NCBI GenBank assembly: GCA_027531255.1
Contig: JAPZRU010000009.1
Coordinates: forward strand, 95,800 to 159,799
Length of the DNA: 64,000 bases
Direction of reading: 5' to 3'
Source of the DNA: Steroidobacteraceae bacterium
Lineage (GTDB): Bacteria; Pseudomonadota; Gammaproteobacteria; Steroidobacterales; Steroidobacteraceae
Shown here: positions 54,488 through 64,000 of the stretch, piece by piece
How positions within the stretch are numbered: position 1 is the first letter of the stretch
Layout of the letters: each line of letters opens with the position of its first letter
Translations under genes and position numbers: made by a program
The notes under the pieces: model-generated
Databases searched by the model: none
What the model saw: only the letters and a program-made list of their open reading frames with translations
What the model was told of the DNA's origin: nothing

Positions 54488-57400
54488 ATGCGCCTATCGA
54501 AGCTCAAGCTCGCCGGTTTCAAGTCGTTCGTCGACCCGACCACCGTGCACTTCCCGGGCAACCTCACGGGCGTGGTCGGGCCGAACGGCTGCGGCAAGTC
54601 GAACATCATCGACGCCGTGCGGTGGGTCATGGGCGAGATCTCCGCGAAGCACCTGCGCGGCAATGACATGACCGACGTCATCTTCAACGGCTCCGGCGGC
54701 CGCAAGCCCGTGGGCGCCGCGTCGGTCGAACTCGTGTTCGACAACTCGGACGGCGCGCTCACCGGCCCCTACGCGAACTACGCGGAGGTGTCGCTGAAGC
54801 GGCAGGTCACGCGCGACGGCCAGTCCACCTACTACATCAACGGCGCGAAGTGTCGCCGCAAGGACATCACGCAGCTGTTCCTCGGCACCGGTCTCGGCAG
54901 CCGTTCGTACGCGATCATCGAGCAGGGGATGATCTCGCGCCTCATCGAGGCGAAGCCGGACGACATGCGCGCGTTCCTCGAGGAGGCGGCCGGCATCTCG
55001 AAGTACAAGGAGCGCCGGCGCGAGACGGAGAACCGCATCTCGCACACCCGCGAGAACCTCGACCGGCTGAACGACATCCGCGAGGAGCTCGACAAGCAGA
55101 TCCGTCACCTGCAGCGCCAGGCCGCGACCGCGCGCCGCTACCAGGCGCTTAAGGAGGAGGAGCGCAGGCTGCAGGCGGAACTGCTGGCGCTGAAGCTCCG
55201 CGACCTCGATTCCGAGTCGGGGCAGCGCGACGCGCGCGCGTCCGAGGAAGACCTGCAACTCCAGGCGGCGCTCGCGCAGCTGCGCGAGACCGAGGCCGCG
55301 ATGGAGGCGGCCCGCGAGCGGCACGCGGCGCAGTCGGAGACGCTGAACGAAGTGCAGGGCCGCTACTACCAGGCCGGCGCCGACGTCTCGCGCACCGAAC
55401 AGGCGATCGCGCACGCGCGCGAGCTGCGCGCGCGCCAGCGCACCGACCTCGAGCAGGCCGAGGCCGGGCTCGCGGAATCGATCGCACTGCTCGACCGCGA
55501 CCAGGCGCAGGTGGACCAGCTGACGCGCGCGCTCGCAGAACTCGAACCGGGTCTCGAGCAGGCCCGCGAGCGCGAGCACGCCTCGCACGATGCGCTCGAC
55601 GCCGCCGAGCACGCGATGCAGGAGTGGCAGCACGCGTGGGAGTCGTTCTCGCGCGAAGCGAGCGACGCGAACCAGCGGGCGATGGTCGAGCGCGCGCGCA
55701 TCGAGCAGCTCGAGAGCCGCCTGCGCCGCAGCCTGCAACAGCAGGATCGAGTGCTCGCGGAGCGCGACGCGCTCGCGGGGCACGACGTCGCGCAGCAGCT
55801 CGAGTCGCTTGCGGAGCGCGAGCAGCAGGCCGCGGAGGAGGGTCGGGCGGCGCAGGAGCGGCTCACCGAACTGCTCGACGAACTGGCCGCCGCTCGCGAG
55901 GCCGAGCGGGCGGCGCAGGCCCAGCTCGATCGGGCGCGTTCGGAACAGAGCCGCGCGCGCGGCCAACTGGTCTCGCTGGAGGCGCTGCAGCAGGCGGCGC
56001 TCGGCACCGTGAAGGGCAAGGTCGTGGACTGGCTCGCCGGCCACGCGCTCGGCGACCGCCCGCGGCTCGCGCAGCAGCTGGTCGTCGAGCCAGGTTGGGC
56101 CCGCGCCGTCGAGACCGTGCTCGGCAGCTATCTCGAGGCGGTGTGCGTCGACGGTCTCGATGCCGTCGCGTCGCTCGTCGACGATCTCGCGGTCGGCCAG
56201 GTCACGTTCGTCGGGCTCGACGGCGAAGCGGGCGGCGCGATCCGCCCGGCGCAGAGCCTGCTCGCGAAGGTTCAGGGTCCGGCCGCGCTCGAGTCGCTCG
56301 TGGGCAGCATCCTCGCGGTGGACACGCTGCCCGAAGCGCTCGCGCGCCGCGCCGCGCTCGCGGCGGGAGAGTCGATCATCACGCGTGACGGCGTCTGGAT
56401 CGGCCGTCACTGGCTGCGCGTCAGCCGCGAGCAGGACTCGCACGCAGGCGTGATCGAGCGCGAGAAGGAGATCCGCGGCCTGCGCGAGGCGCTGGCCGCC
56501 GCGGAGCTCGCGGTCACGAACGCGGACCGTGCGCTCCAGGACGCCCGCTCGCGCATCAAGCAGCTCGACGACGAGCGCGACGATGCCCAGGCGGCGGTGA
56601 ATCGCCTGCACCGCAGCCACGTCGACCTGCGCGGCCAGTTCGACCAGCTCCGCGCGCGCGCCCAGCAGACGCAGGATCGGCTCGAGCGCCTGACGACCGA
56701 GGCCGAGGACCTCGCGCACGAGATCGCGGCCGCCGAGGCGGAGACGCGCCAGTCGCGTCAGCGGCTCGAGGGCGCGCTCGAGGCGATGCAGTCGCTCGAG
56801 GATCGCCGCGCCGAGCTCGAGGGCGAGCGCGAGTCCCGTCGCGCCGCACTTGCAGACGCGCGTGCCCGCGCGCAGTCGGATAGGGCTGCGGCGCAGGAGG
56901 CCGCGATCAAGGTCGAGTCCCGGCGCTCTTCGCTCGCGTCGATCGCTACGAACCTCGAGCGCGTGCGACAGCAGATCGCCCAGCTGCAGGCTCGGCGCGA
57001 GGACGCTGCGCGGCAGCTCGCCGAGGGCGAAGCACCGCTCGCCGATCAGCAGCGGGTTCTGGAGGGGCTGCTCGCGAGCCGCGTCGAAGTGGAGCGTCAG
57101 CTCGCGGCCGCACGCAGTGCGCTGGAGGAGGCGGAGTCGGAGTTCCGCCGTCTCGACGAGGCGCGTGCGTCGACCGAGGCCCGTGTCGAGACCGCACGCC
57201 AGGCCGTGAACGCGGCCGCGCTGGCGGCCCAGGAGACGCGCGTCCGTCGCGAGTCGATCCTCGAGCAGTTCGCCGGAACGAAGTTCGAACTCGAGGCGGT
57301 CCTGCGGGGGCTCGTACCGGAAGCCACCGCCGCGACGTGGGAGCAGAACGTCGCCGAAGTCGCGGAGCGCATCGCGCGGCTCGGCCAGGTGAACCTGGCC

Positions 57401-57997
57401 GCCATCGACGAGTTCAAGGAGGCCTCCGAGCGCAAGGAGTACCTCGACAAGCAGTTCGCGGACCTCACCGAAGCGCTGAACACGCTCGAGCAGGCGATCC
57501 GCAAGATAGACAAGGAAACGCGCTCGCGCTTCCAGGACACCTTCGATCGAGTGAACGCCGGCCTGCAGCAGAAGTTCCCGCGATTGTTCGGTGGCGGCAA
57601 CGCCTACCTCGAGCTGACCGGCGAGGACGTGCTGTCGGCTGGCGTCGCCGTGATGGCGCGTCCGCCGGGCAAGCGCAACTCGACGATCAGCCAGCTCTCG
57701 GGCGGCGAGAAGGCGCTCACCGCGGTCGCGCTGGTGTTCTCGATCTTCGACCTGAACCCGGCGCCGTTCTGCCTGCTCGACGAGGTTGACGCCCCGCTCG
57801 ACGAGCACAACGTGGGGCGGTTCTGCGAAATCGTGCGGGACATGTCGGAGCGTGTGCAGTTCCTCTTCATCACGCACAACAAGAACACGATGGAACTTGC
57901 GAAGCACCTGGTTGGCGTGACGATGAACGAGCCCGGCGTGTCGCGGCTCGTGGCCGTGGACGTGGACGAGGCGCTGCGCATGGCGGCGGCGGGCTGA
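54488..57997 (+). CDS. smc: chromosome segregation protein SMC
   Basis: SMC is the condensin ATPase that compacts and segregates chromosomes. The 1169-residue protein has the N-terminal head with Walker A GPNGCGKSN near residue 32, long Ala/Glu/Arg coiled coils, a hinge at about 505-640 (VEPGWARAVETVLGSYLEAV onward) and the C-terminal head with LSGGEKALTAVALVFSIF near 1062 and Walker B CLLDEVDAPLDE near 1090. About 245 bases without a clear promoter separate it from queF. zipA begins 3 bases after the stop. Confidence 0.97.
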   Translation: MRLSKLKLAGFKSFVDPTTVHFPGNLTGVVGPNGCGKSNIIDAVRWVMGEISAKHLRGNDMTDVIFNGSGGRKPVGAASVELVFDNSDGALTGPYANYAEVSLKRQVTRDGQSTYYINGAKCRRKDITQLFLGTGLGSRSYAIIEQGMISRLIEAKPDDMRAFLEEAAGISKYKERRRETENRISHTRENLDRLNDIREELDKQIRHLQRQAATARRYQALKEEERRLQAELLALKLRDLDSESGQRDARASEEDLQLQAALAQLRETEAAMEAARERHAAQSETLNEVQGRYYQAGADVSRTEQAIAHARELRARQRTDLEQAEAGLAESIALLDRDQAQVDQLTRALAELEPGLEQAREREHASHDALDAAEHAMQEWQHAWESFSREASDANQRAMVERARIEQLESRLRRSLQQQDRVLAERDALAGHDVAQQLESLAEREQQAAEEGRAAQERLTELLDELAAAREAERAAQAQLDRARSEQSRARGQLVSLEALQQAALGTVKGKVVDWLAGHALGDRPRLAQQLVVEPGWARAVETVLGSYLEAVCVDGLDAVASLVDDLAVGQVTFVGLDGEAGGAIRPAQSLLAKVQGPAALESLVGSILAVDTLPEALARRAALAAGESIITRDGVWIGRHWLRVSREQDSHAGVIEREKEIRGLREALAAAELAVTNADRALQDARSRIKQLDDERDDAQAAVNRLHRSHVDLRGQFDQLRARAQQTQDRLERLTTEAEDLAHEIAAAEAETRQSRQRLEGALEAMQSLEDRRAELEGERESRRAALADARARAQSDRAAAQEAAIKVESRRSSLASIATNLERVRQQIAQLQARREDAARQLAEGEAPLADQQRVLEGLLASRVEVERQLAAARSALEEAESEFRRLDEARASTEARVETARQAVNAAALAAQETRVRRESILEQFAGTKFELEAVLRGLVPEATAATWEQNVAEVAERIARLGQVNLAAIDEFKEASERKEYLDKQFADLTEALNTLEQAIRKIDKETRSRFQDTFDRVNAGLQQKFPRLFGGGNAYLELTGEDVLSAGVAVMARPPGKRNSTISQLSGGEKALTAVALVFSIFDLNPAPFCLLDEVDAPLDEHNVGRFCEIVRDMSERVQFLFITHNKNTMELAKHLVGVTMNEPGVSRLVAVDVDEALRMAAAG

Positions 57998-58000
57998 ACG

Positions 58001-59140
58001 ATGCCGGAACTGCGCTGGATACTGCTGTGCCTGGGCGCCGTGCTGGTCGCGGGCCTGTGGTGGTGGGAAGCACGGCGTTCGCGCGCCACGCGGCGGGCGG
58101 CGCTCGGCGAGATCGAAGGCGCGCACGGCGCCAGGCCGACGGAGCGCGCGGAGCCGAGCCTCGAGGGCGGTGTGGGTGCGTCGCCTGACGACGTGGATAT
58201 AGCGTCGATCCGCGTTGCGCCGGACGAGCGCCGGCCGGCGGGACTCAATCCGCCGGTGCTGACGATCGACGGACTGCCCGACGACCCCTCCCAGGTCGAG
58301 CTTTCGGACGACGCGCCGCCCGTAAAGACAGCGCCGATCGTCGCGCGGCGTGACGAGGGGGCGGCGATCGCCCGCGGAGGGCTGGCCGCACCCGGCGCCC
58401 CAGGCGCGCAAGCGTCGAGCGCTTCGGCGCCTGCCGGCGAGCCCGCGGCGGTGTCGGCCACGCCGGATTCCACGGGCACCCCGGCACCCAACGTAGCGCC
58501 TGCGGCGCCCGCGACGCGGACAGCGGGTGCGTCGGGATCAGCGAGTGCCGGTTCGCGGCGCACTGACGCGCCGGTGGCGGCTGCGCCGGTTGCCGGCGGG
58601 TCTGCCGGCGCATCGCAGTCGCGAGCCGCCGCGCCCCGCACGGCCGGGCGAGTCGCGTCGGCCGGCGAACGAGCGGACGGCGGAGGGCAGGCGACGACGG
58701 AGCCGGCCGCGGCGCAGCAGCGCATCGTCGCGATCCGCCTCGTCGCCCGCACCGAGCAGCTCGTGGACGGTGCCGAACTGCGCGCGGCGCTCGAGGCCGA
58801 GGGTCTGCGCTTCGGCAAGTACTCGATCTTCCATCGCCAGCGCGTGGACGGCCGCGCGATCTACAGCGTCGCGAGCCTGCTAGAGCCGGGCTCGTTCGAC
58901 CTCGATCGCATGGAAACGCTGCTGTTCCCCGGGATCAGCATGTTCGCAGTGTTCCCCGGACCGATCGACGCGCCAGAGGCTTTCGACGAGCTGCTCGCGT
59001 CGGCGCGGCGGCTCGCGGAGCGCCTCGATGCGGCCATCCAGGACGAGCACGGCGTGCCTTTCACGGCACAGCGTGCCCTGCTGCTGCGCGAGGAACTCGT
59101 GCACTTCCAGGGTCTCGTCGCGAAGACGCGGCAGCGCTGA
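58001..59140 (+). CDS. zipA: cell division protein ZipA
   Basis: ZipA anchors FtsZ to the inner membrane and is essentially restricted to gammaproteobacteria. The 379-residue protein has an N-terminal membrane helix (WILLCLGAVLVAGLWWWEARR), a basic stretch, a long Ala/Pro/Gly/Thr-rich linker (about 45-240), and the FtsZ-binding C-terminal domain with EGLRFGKYSIFHRQ near 268, ASLLEPGSFD near 290 and FPGISMFAVFPGP near 310. The smc-zipA-ligA order is conserved. Confidence 0.94.
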   Translation: MPELRWILLCLGAVLVAGLWWWEARRSRATRRAALGEIEGAHGARPTERAEPSLEGGVGASPDDVDIASIRVAPDERRPAGLNPPVLTIDGLPDDPSQVELSDDAPPVKTAPIVARRDEGAAIARGGLAAPGAPGAQASSASAPAGEPAAVSATPDSTGTPAPNVAPAAPATRTAGASGSASAGSRRTDAPVAAAPVAGGSAGASQSRAAAPRTAGRVASAGERADGGGQATTEPAAAQQRIVAIRLVARTEQLVDGAELRAALEAEGLRFGKYSIFHRQRVDGRAIYSVASLLEPGSFDLDRMETLLFPGISMFAVFPGPIDAPEAFDELLASARRLAERLDAAIQDEHGVPFTAQRALLLREELVHFQGLVAKTRQR

Positions 59141-61189
<2,049 letters not shown>

Positions 61190-61203
61190 GTACGCGGAGT
61201 TAC

Positions 61204-61886
61204 TCACTCTGTAAACAAATACAGTCCTACGCCTACTGCTTGGCCATCTTCGGTAACCTCCCTGGCCGTCATCCATCCGTCTAAGTCCTCGAGAAAGGCC
61301 TGGCCATGGATAGCCACTACGCGATTAGCGCTGGAAGTTGTTTGGGACTGAGGCGGCTCGTCGCAACAGTTCGCTCGAATCTCCTTGGTATTGACTGATC
61401 GACGCTGGTGTTGCCAACCAAAGTACGGAAGTAGGCTCTGGTGAGCCGAATTACCCTTGCGGCGCTAACGGAGGTTCCACAAGCAAGCATCACCCGGCGT
61501 CGAATGGCACGCGCTGAGCCCTCGGAAGTTTGAACTGCGCCTGATGCTGCCAGTATTGACAGCACTTCTTGGGGGTTGGCAACGGGATTCGCCGCACGGC
61601 ACAGGTGCTCGAATTCGGAGCCTGCACCGGTCGTGAGTACTCGAGGAGACCCAACTTCATCCAGGAACTCGGCGCGTTCATGCCAAGTGCTCAGCACCTG
61701 AGCGGCGGAGTTCTCGGAGCCTAGCTGAGCAACTTGATCAATGGCAGGTGCTGTATCCCGATACGCCGCTTCAAGCTCGCGCAAGACCGTTGAGATTTCG
61801 GTGTTCGAGTTCCTGCACAGCCTTGCTGTTTCTTGAACAAGGGCCTTCACTAGCGCATCAAGCTGAGGCTCGGATCCGCGACTCAT
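61204..61886 (-). pseudogene. DUF6502-type protein, C-terminus frameshifted
   Basis: The frame from the ATG at 61886 runs 189 residues to a TAG at 61317. It carries a core parallel to its upstream neighbour (VLSTWHERAEFLDEVGSPR, then LCRAANPVANPQEVLSILAASGAVQ) and ends RFERTVATSRLSPKQLPALIA. The -1 frame then reads RVVAIHGQAFLEDLDGWM, TAREVTEDGQAVGVGLYLFTE and stops at 61204, which looks like the normal C-terminus of this family (a helix, then VGVGLYxFE). A one-base deletion near 61320-61335 would explain this; I see no slippery heptamer in phase. Its start overlaps the upstream stop by 4 bases. Function unknown; DUF6502 assignment is from memory of the family pattern. Confidence 0.65.
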
Positions 61887-62851
61887 GATGTTTTCCTAGG
61901 CAGATTTAGTGACAAGCGCGCATCGCTAAACTCGGGTGCGACCCCTGGTGCTGGTTCGATTGCGATAGAGATCAAGACCGAAACCTTGGCTCCGGGAATC
62001 GCCGATGCGTCCCCGTCGTGCGCCGCAGTCGACTGGTCAATTAGGTACTGATTTGCAGCCAATGCGAAAGAATTTGCGCGGCGCTTGAGTTCGCGCTGCA
62101 TCTTGAAAACCTTCGCCTCCTCGATTCGCTCAGCTGAGATCAACACATAGTTGGGGTCGGCACCTCCCGAGCGAGATAGATCGGTGGTGATGGCGTGTGA
62201 TGCTGCACGCAGTGCCTCGCCAACGTCGACTAGGTGATTTAGGTCTGGCGAGATGCGGTAGTTCTCTCGCTTGGATAGCTCGAAGACGTCGTCACTAATT
62301 TGCTGAACTGCACCGGACTCCAGAAGTTCAGAGAGAACTGCTCTAGGCGGTGTGTCGCCCGCGTAACGTTTCGCAAGTGAAGAGAAGGATGGAGAAGGTC
62401 CGCTGTAGGCAAGAGGACGTGGAGTGCCTTCGGCTGCGAGATAGTCTGCGTCCGTAAGCCAACCTGTCAGCACGCGACTGGTTTTCTGGCTGGACCCGTC
62501 GCGCCGAGGTGCGCCTAGCTCGTGCTTGCGTTGAAGCAATGTCTTGACTTCGTTTCGGGGAATGCCCGTCACTGCTGCGATACGCGAAACTGACTCTCGC
62601 CGAGATCCCGATGTTGGGCGCGAAGCTGCTTCTTGCACGAACAACCACCTCATGAGGTGGCTTGCTTCTGCGGCGCTAACTCCGCAGTCGATGAGCATAG
62701 TAACCAGCGGGCTCAGCGCCCGGGCGGCGCAGTCAAGCGCGGCCTGGGGCGTGGCAACTTGTGAAGGTGCGTTGACTGGCATTGGGCGTGGCTGGGCACT
62801 GAAGGTGCCCATCCTCAATACTGGGTGGGGCAAAGATTGCCCGACTGGCAT
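61883..62851 (-). CDS. DUF6502-type protein of unknown function
   Basis: Up to 322 residues; three in-frame ATGs (62851, 62812, 62782) and no good ribosome-binding site, with 62782 giving the most family-like N-terminus. The order of segments is LDCAARALSPLVTMLIDCGVS, a helical stretch, and a helix-turn-helix-like SVSRIAAVTGIPRNEVKTLL. The core follows with VLTGWLTDADYLAAEGTPRPL, SFSSLAKRYAGDTPPRAVLSELLESGAVQ and a C-terminal half with AALxANQYL-type helices. I recognise this as DUF6502-like. Codon use and GC are lower than in the neighbours, suggesting acquisition. First gene of a leftward pair with a frameshifted paralogue. Confidence 0.72.
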   Translation of the reverse strand: MPVGQSLPHPVLRMGTFSAQPRPMPVNAPSQVATPQAALDCAARALSPLVTMLIDCGVSAAEASHLMRWLFVQEAASRPTSGSRRESVSRIAAVTGIPRNEVKTLLQRKHELGAPRRDGSSQKTSRVLTGWLTDADYLAAEGTPRPLAYSGPSPSFSSLAKRYAGDTPPRAVLSELLESGAVQQISDDVFELSKRENYRISPDLNHLVDVGEALRAASHAITTDLSRSGGADPNYVLISAERIEEAKVFKMQRELKRRANSFALAANQYLIDQSTAAHDGDASAIPGAKVSVLISIAIEPAPGVAPEFSDARLSLNLPRKTS

Positions 62852-62878
62852 TTGGGTTTGCGGCCGGCTTTCTCGCGA

Positions 62879-62900
62879 TTTCTCTCAGAAATGAGAGAAA
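62879..62900. promoter_or_regulatory. inverted repeat ahead of the DUF6502 pair, possible operator
   Basis: TTTCTCTCA (62879-62887), GAAA, TGAGAGAAA (62892-62900): a perfect 9-bp inverted repeat 28 bases before the first ATG of the pair. A leftward TTGACC (62916-62911) sits 17 bases before CATTTC inside the repeat, so the repeat would cover the -10 region. It lacks a trailing T-tract in either direction and does not look like a terminator. Confidence 0.45.
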
Positions 62901-62923
62901 AAAGTGTAGCGGTCAAGGATTTC

Positions 62924-63529
62924 TGGACAGTTGAACGTCGATAAGTGCGCCTCATGCGGCGATCTTCTCGACGCTGTGTTCCGGCCGCGCGTAGTACGCG
63001 TGCCGGGCCTCGGGCGGCGAGCGATGACCGTGTCGTTCGATCATCCACTCGCGGTTGTACAGCTCCGCCCACGCCGCGAGCGCGAGCCGCAGCTCCTCGA
63101 CGGTCGCGAACGTGCGCACCCACAGCAGCTGCTCCTTCAGCGTACGGATGATGCGCTCCGCGCAGCCGTTGCCCTCCGGTGCACGGACGAACGAGGGCGA
63201 CGACTCCAGCCCCAGGAACGCGATCTCGGTCTGGAACGTGTCGCTCAGGTACTGCGTGCCGTTGTCGTGGCGCAGCTGCAAGCCCTTCGCAACGCCCTTG
63301 GCTATCTGCCCGAAGCAGCGGCGGACGCCCTGCTTCACGGGCTCGAGCGCCTCGTGCCGCGTGGCGCGCTTGGCGGCATGCGTGCCGACGAGCTCCGCCG
63401 TCGCATGATCCACCGCGATGAACACGGCGACCTGGCCGTCCTGCGTCGTCACCGTGCTAGTCAGGTCCGTGCCCCACATCCGGTCCGGCGCGTCCGGGAC
63501 GATCGTGCTCCTGCGGCCTAGGATTTCTC
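62924..63529 (-). mobile_element. 3' half of an IS3-family insertion sequence
   Basis: The element runs from a terminal TGGACAGTTGAACG at 62924, just beyond the transposase stop, to about 63522-63529, where the transposase reading loses homology and a second IS begins. Only the integrase part survives; the 5' half with orfA and the other terminal repeat is missing. Confidence 0.7.
62952..63525 (-). pseudogene. IS3-family transposase OrfB, N-terminally truncated
   Basis: About 190 residues of an rve-type integrase core. The DDE catalytic residues are all visible: Asp in MWGTDLTSTV, Asp in LRHDNGTQYLSD and Glu in APEGNGCAERIIRTLKEQ, followed by the family tail YNREWMIERHGHRSP. The segment before RRSTIVPDAPDRMWG, which should be the HTH_21 and N-terminal region, is replaced by unrelated sequence, so the gene is dead. 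It lies upstream of the DUF6502 pair on the same strand. Confidence 0.85.
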
Positions 63530-63721
63530 TGGACACCTGATTGGGGCACGATGGTGTGCTCCTTGGAGTCTTGAGAATGACGAAGTCCGTGAGGCGAGCC
63601 ACAGAGGTTGGGGGTTCCGGCCGGTGGTCGGCGAAGCGCAAGGCCGACGCGGTGCTGCGACTGCTGAGGGGCGAAGACCTTGACACGCTGTCGCGGCAGT
63701 TGAAGGTGACGGCGGGAGAGC
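63530..63721 (+). mobile_element. 5' end of a second IS3-family element
   Basis: Begins with TGGACACCTGATTGGGGC at 63530, similar to the TGGACAGTTGAACG terminus of the first element, and contains the start of orfA. It stops near 63721, where a third element appears to begin. In genomes I recall, this orfA type accompanies the orfB type seen in the neighbouring fragment, so both are probably the same kind of IS. Confidence 0.6.
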
Positions 63722-63723
63722 TG
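63577..63723 (+). pseudogene. IS3-family OrfA, C-terminally truncated
   Basis: From ATG 63577 the reading gives MTKSVRRATEVGGSGRW and then SAKRKADAVLRLLRGEDL followed by DTLSRQLKVTAGEL, the helix-turn-helix half of an IS3-type OrfA. After GEL the frame runs into APFFRTRSSVDV and a stop at 63762, which is not family sequence. The break coincides with TGGCTCCG at 63722, a likely IS terminus. Confidence 0.7.
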
Positions 63724-64000
63724 GCTCCGTTTTTTCGGACACGAAGTAGCGTGGATGTCTGACCGGGCACAGACGTCCGGAGGCAGGAGTCCTGACGAAG
63801 GCGAGACGGAACCATTTGGCATCGTTCAAGGCGCGAGTGGCCCTGGAAGCGATCCGGGGCGACAAGACGATTGCGGAGATCGCGGCGCATCACGAGGTGC
63901 ACCCGAACCAGGTGACGAGCTGGAAGACGCAGCTTTTGCAGAGCGCGGCGGGCGTGTTCGGCGGCGAGGTTGCCGGGGGCGACCAGCGGGAGAAGATCCG
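63722..64000 (+). mobile_element. third IS3-family element, running off the window
   Basis: A probable left end, TGGCTCCGTTTTTTCGGACA, begins at 63722 and interrupts the second element. An OrfA reading follows from about 63792 and is still open at the window edge. Confidence 0.6.
63792..64000 (+). CDS. IS3-family transposase OrfA (partial)
   Basis: The open frame gives TKARRNHLASFKARVALEAI, then RGDKTIAEIAAHHEVHPNQV and TSWKTQLLQSAAGVFGG, a typical IS3 OrfA helix-turn-helix that binds the terminal repeats. The only candidate start is CTG at 63792, 2 bases after AGGAG; no ATG or GTG is in frame nearby, so the true start or an upstream defect is unresolved. The sequence ends inside the gene; OrfB would follow outside the window. 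Confidence 0.75.
   Translation, partial: MTKARRNHLASFKARVALEAIRGDKTIAEIAAHHEVHPNQVTSWKTQLLQSAAGVFGGEVAGGDQREKI

Noticed and set aside
61317..61350. Programmed -1 frameshifting in the second DUF6502-type gene
   Set aside because: The CCCAAAC string is present but out of phase for an X XXY YYZ slip, and I see no downstream pseudoknot; mutation or sequencing error is simpler.

Overview
The window is about 70% GC housekeeping DNA from a gammaproteobacterium. ZipA, BamE, RatA, RnfH and a DksA with a long Lys/Ala/Pro-rich N-terminus all point to that class. The gene order (ratA-rnfH-bamE-fur-recN-nadK-hrcA-grpE-dnaK-dnaJ-dapB-carAB-greA ... ftsH-folP-glmM-tpiA-secG-tRNA-Leu-nuoA-N-tRNA-fMet-rimP-nusA-infB-rbfA-truB-rpsO-pnp) resembles the Xanthomonadales/Steroidobacterales side of the class. 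That placement is an inference from remembered synteny, not from a search.

Layout. 1-5300: smpB, the ratA-rnfH pair, bamE divergent from fur, and a leftward nadK-recN pair. 5440-11530: heat-shock block hrcA, grpE (with a near-consensus sigma-32 promoter), dnaK, dnaJ, then dapB overlapping dnaJ. 11530-18180: a long leader hairpin, carA-carB-greA, a DUF4149 membrane protein, yhbY and divergent rlmE. 18450-24090: ftsH with a strong terminator, folP-glmM, tpiA-secG. 24128-39206: tRNA-Leu(GAG) and all fourteen genes of NADH dehydrogenase I. 39211-41030: initiator tRNA followed by a non-conserved stretch. It holds a lone response-regulator receiver, the wreck of a receiver-PAS protein and a 60-residue ORF. 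It ends with a promoter whose transcript meets two intrinsic terminators before rimP. 41033-50956: rimP-nusA-infB-rbfA-truB, a RutA-like flavin monooxygenase coupled to truB, rpsO and pnp. 51270-61189: phaR, gluQ and dksA leftwards, queF leftwards, then smc-zipA-ligA rightwards.

61190-64000 is different: visibly lower GC and accessory. A leftward two-gene cassette encodes tandem paralogues that I recognise as DUF6502-type proteins of unknown function. The downstream copy is broken by a frameshift near its C-terminus; its missing end is readable in another frame. An inverted repeat precedes the pair. To the right lie three nested or abutting IS3-family fragments, the last running off the window. 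This cassette is the best candidate for an undescribed system, but nothing in the sequence fixes its function.

Many genes are translationally coupled by overlapping stop and start codons (ratA/rnfH, dnaJ/dapB, carB/greA, folP/glmM, nuoA/B, nuoE/F, nuoJ/K, rbfA/truB, truB/rutA-like, the two DUF6502 genes). GTG starts are common, and ftsH starts at TTG.
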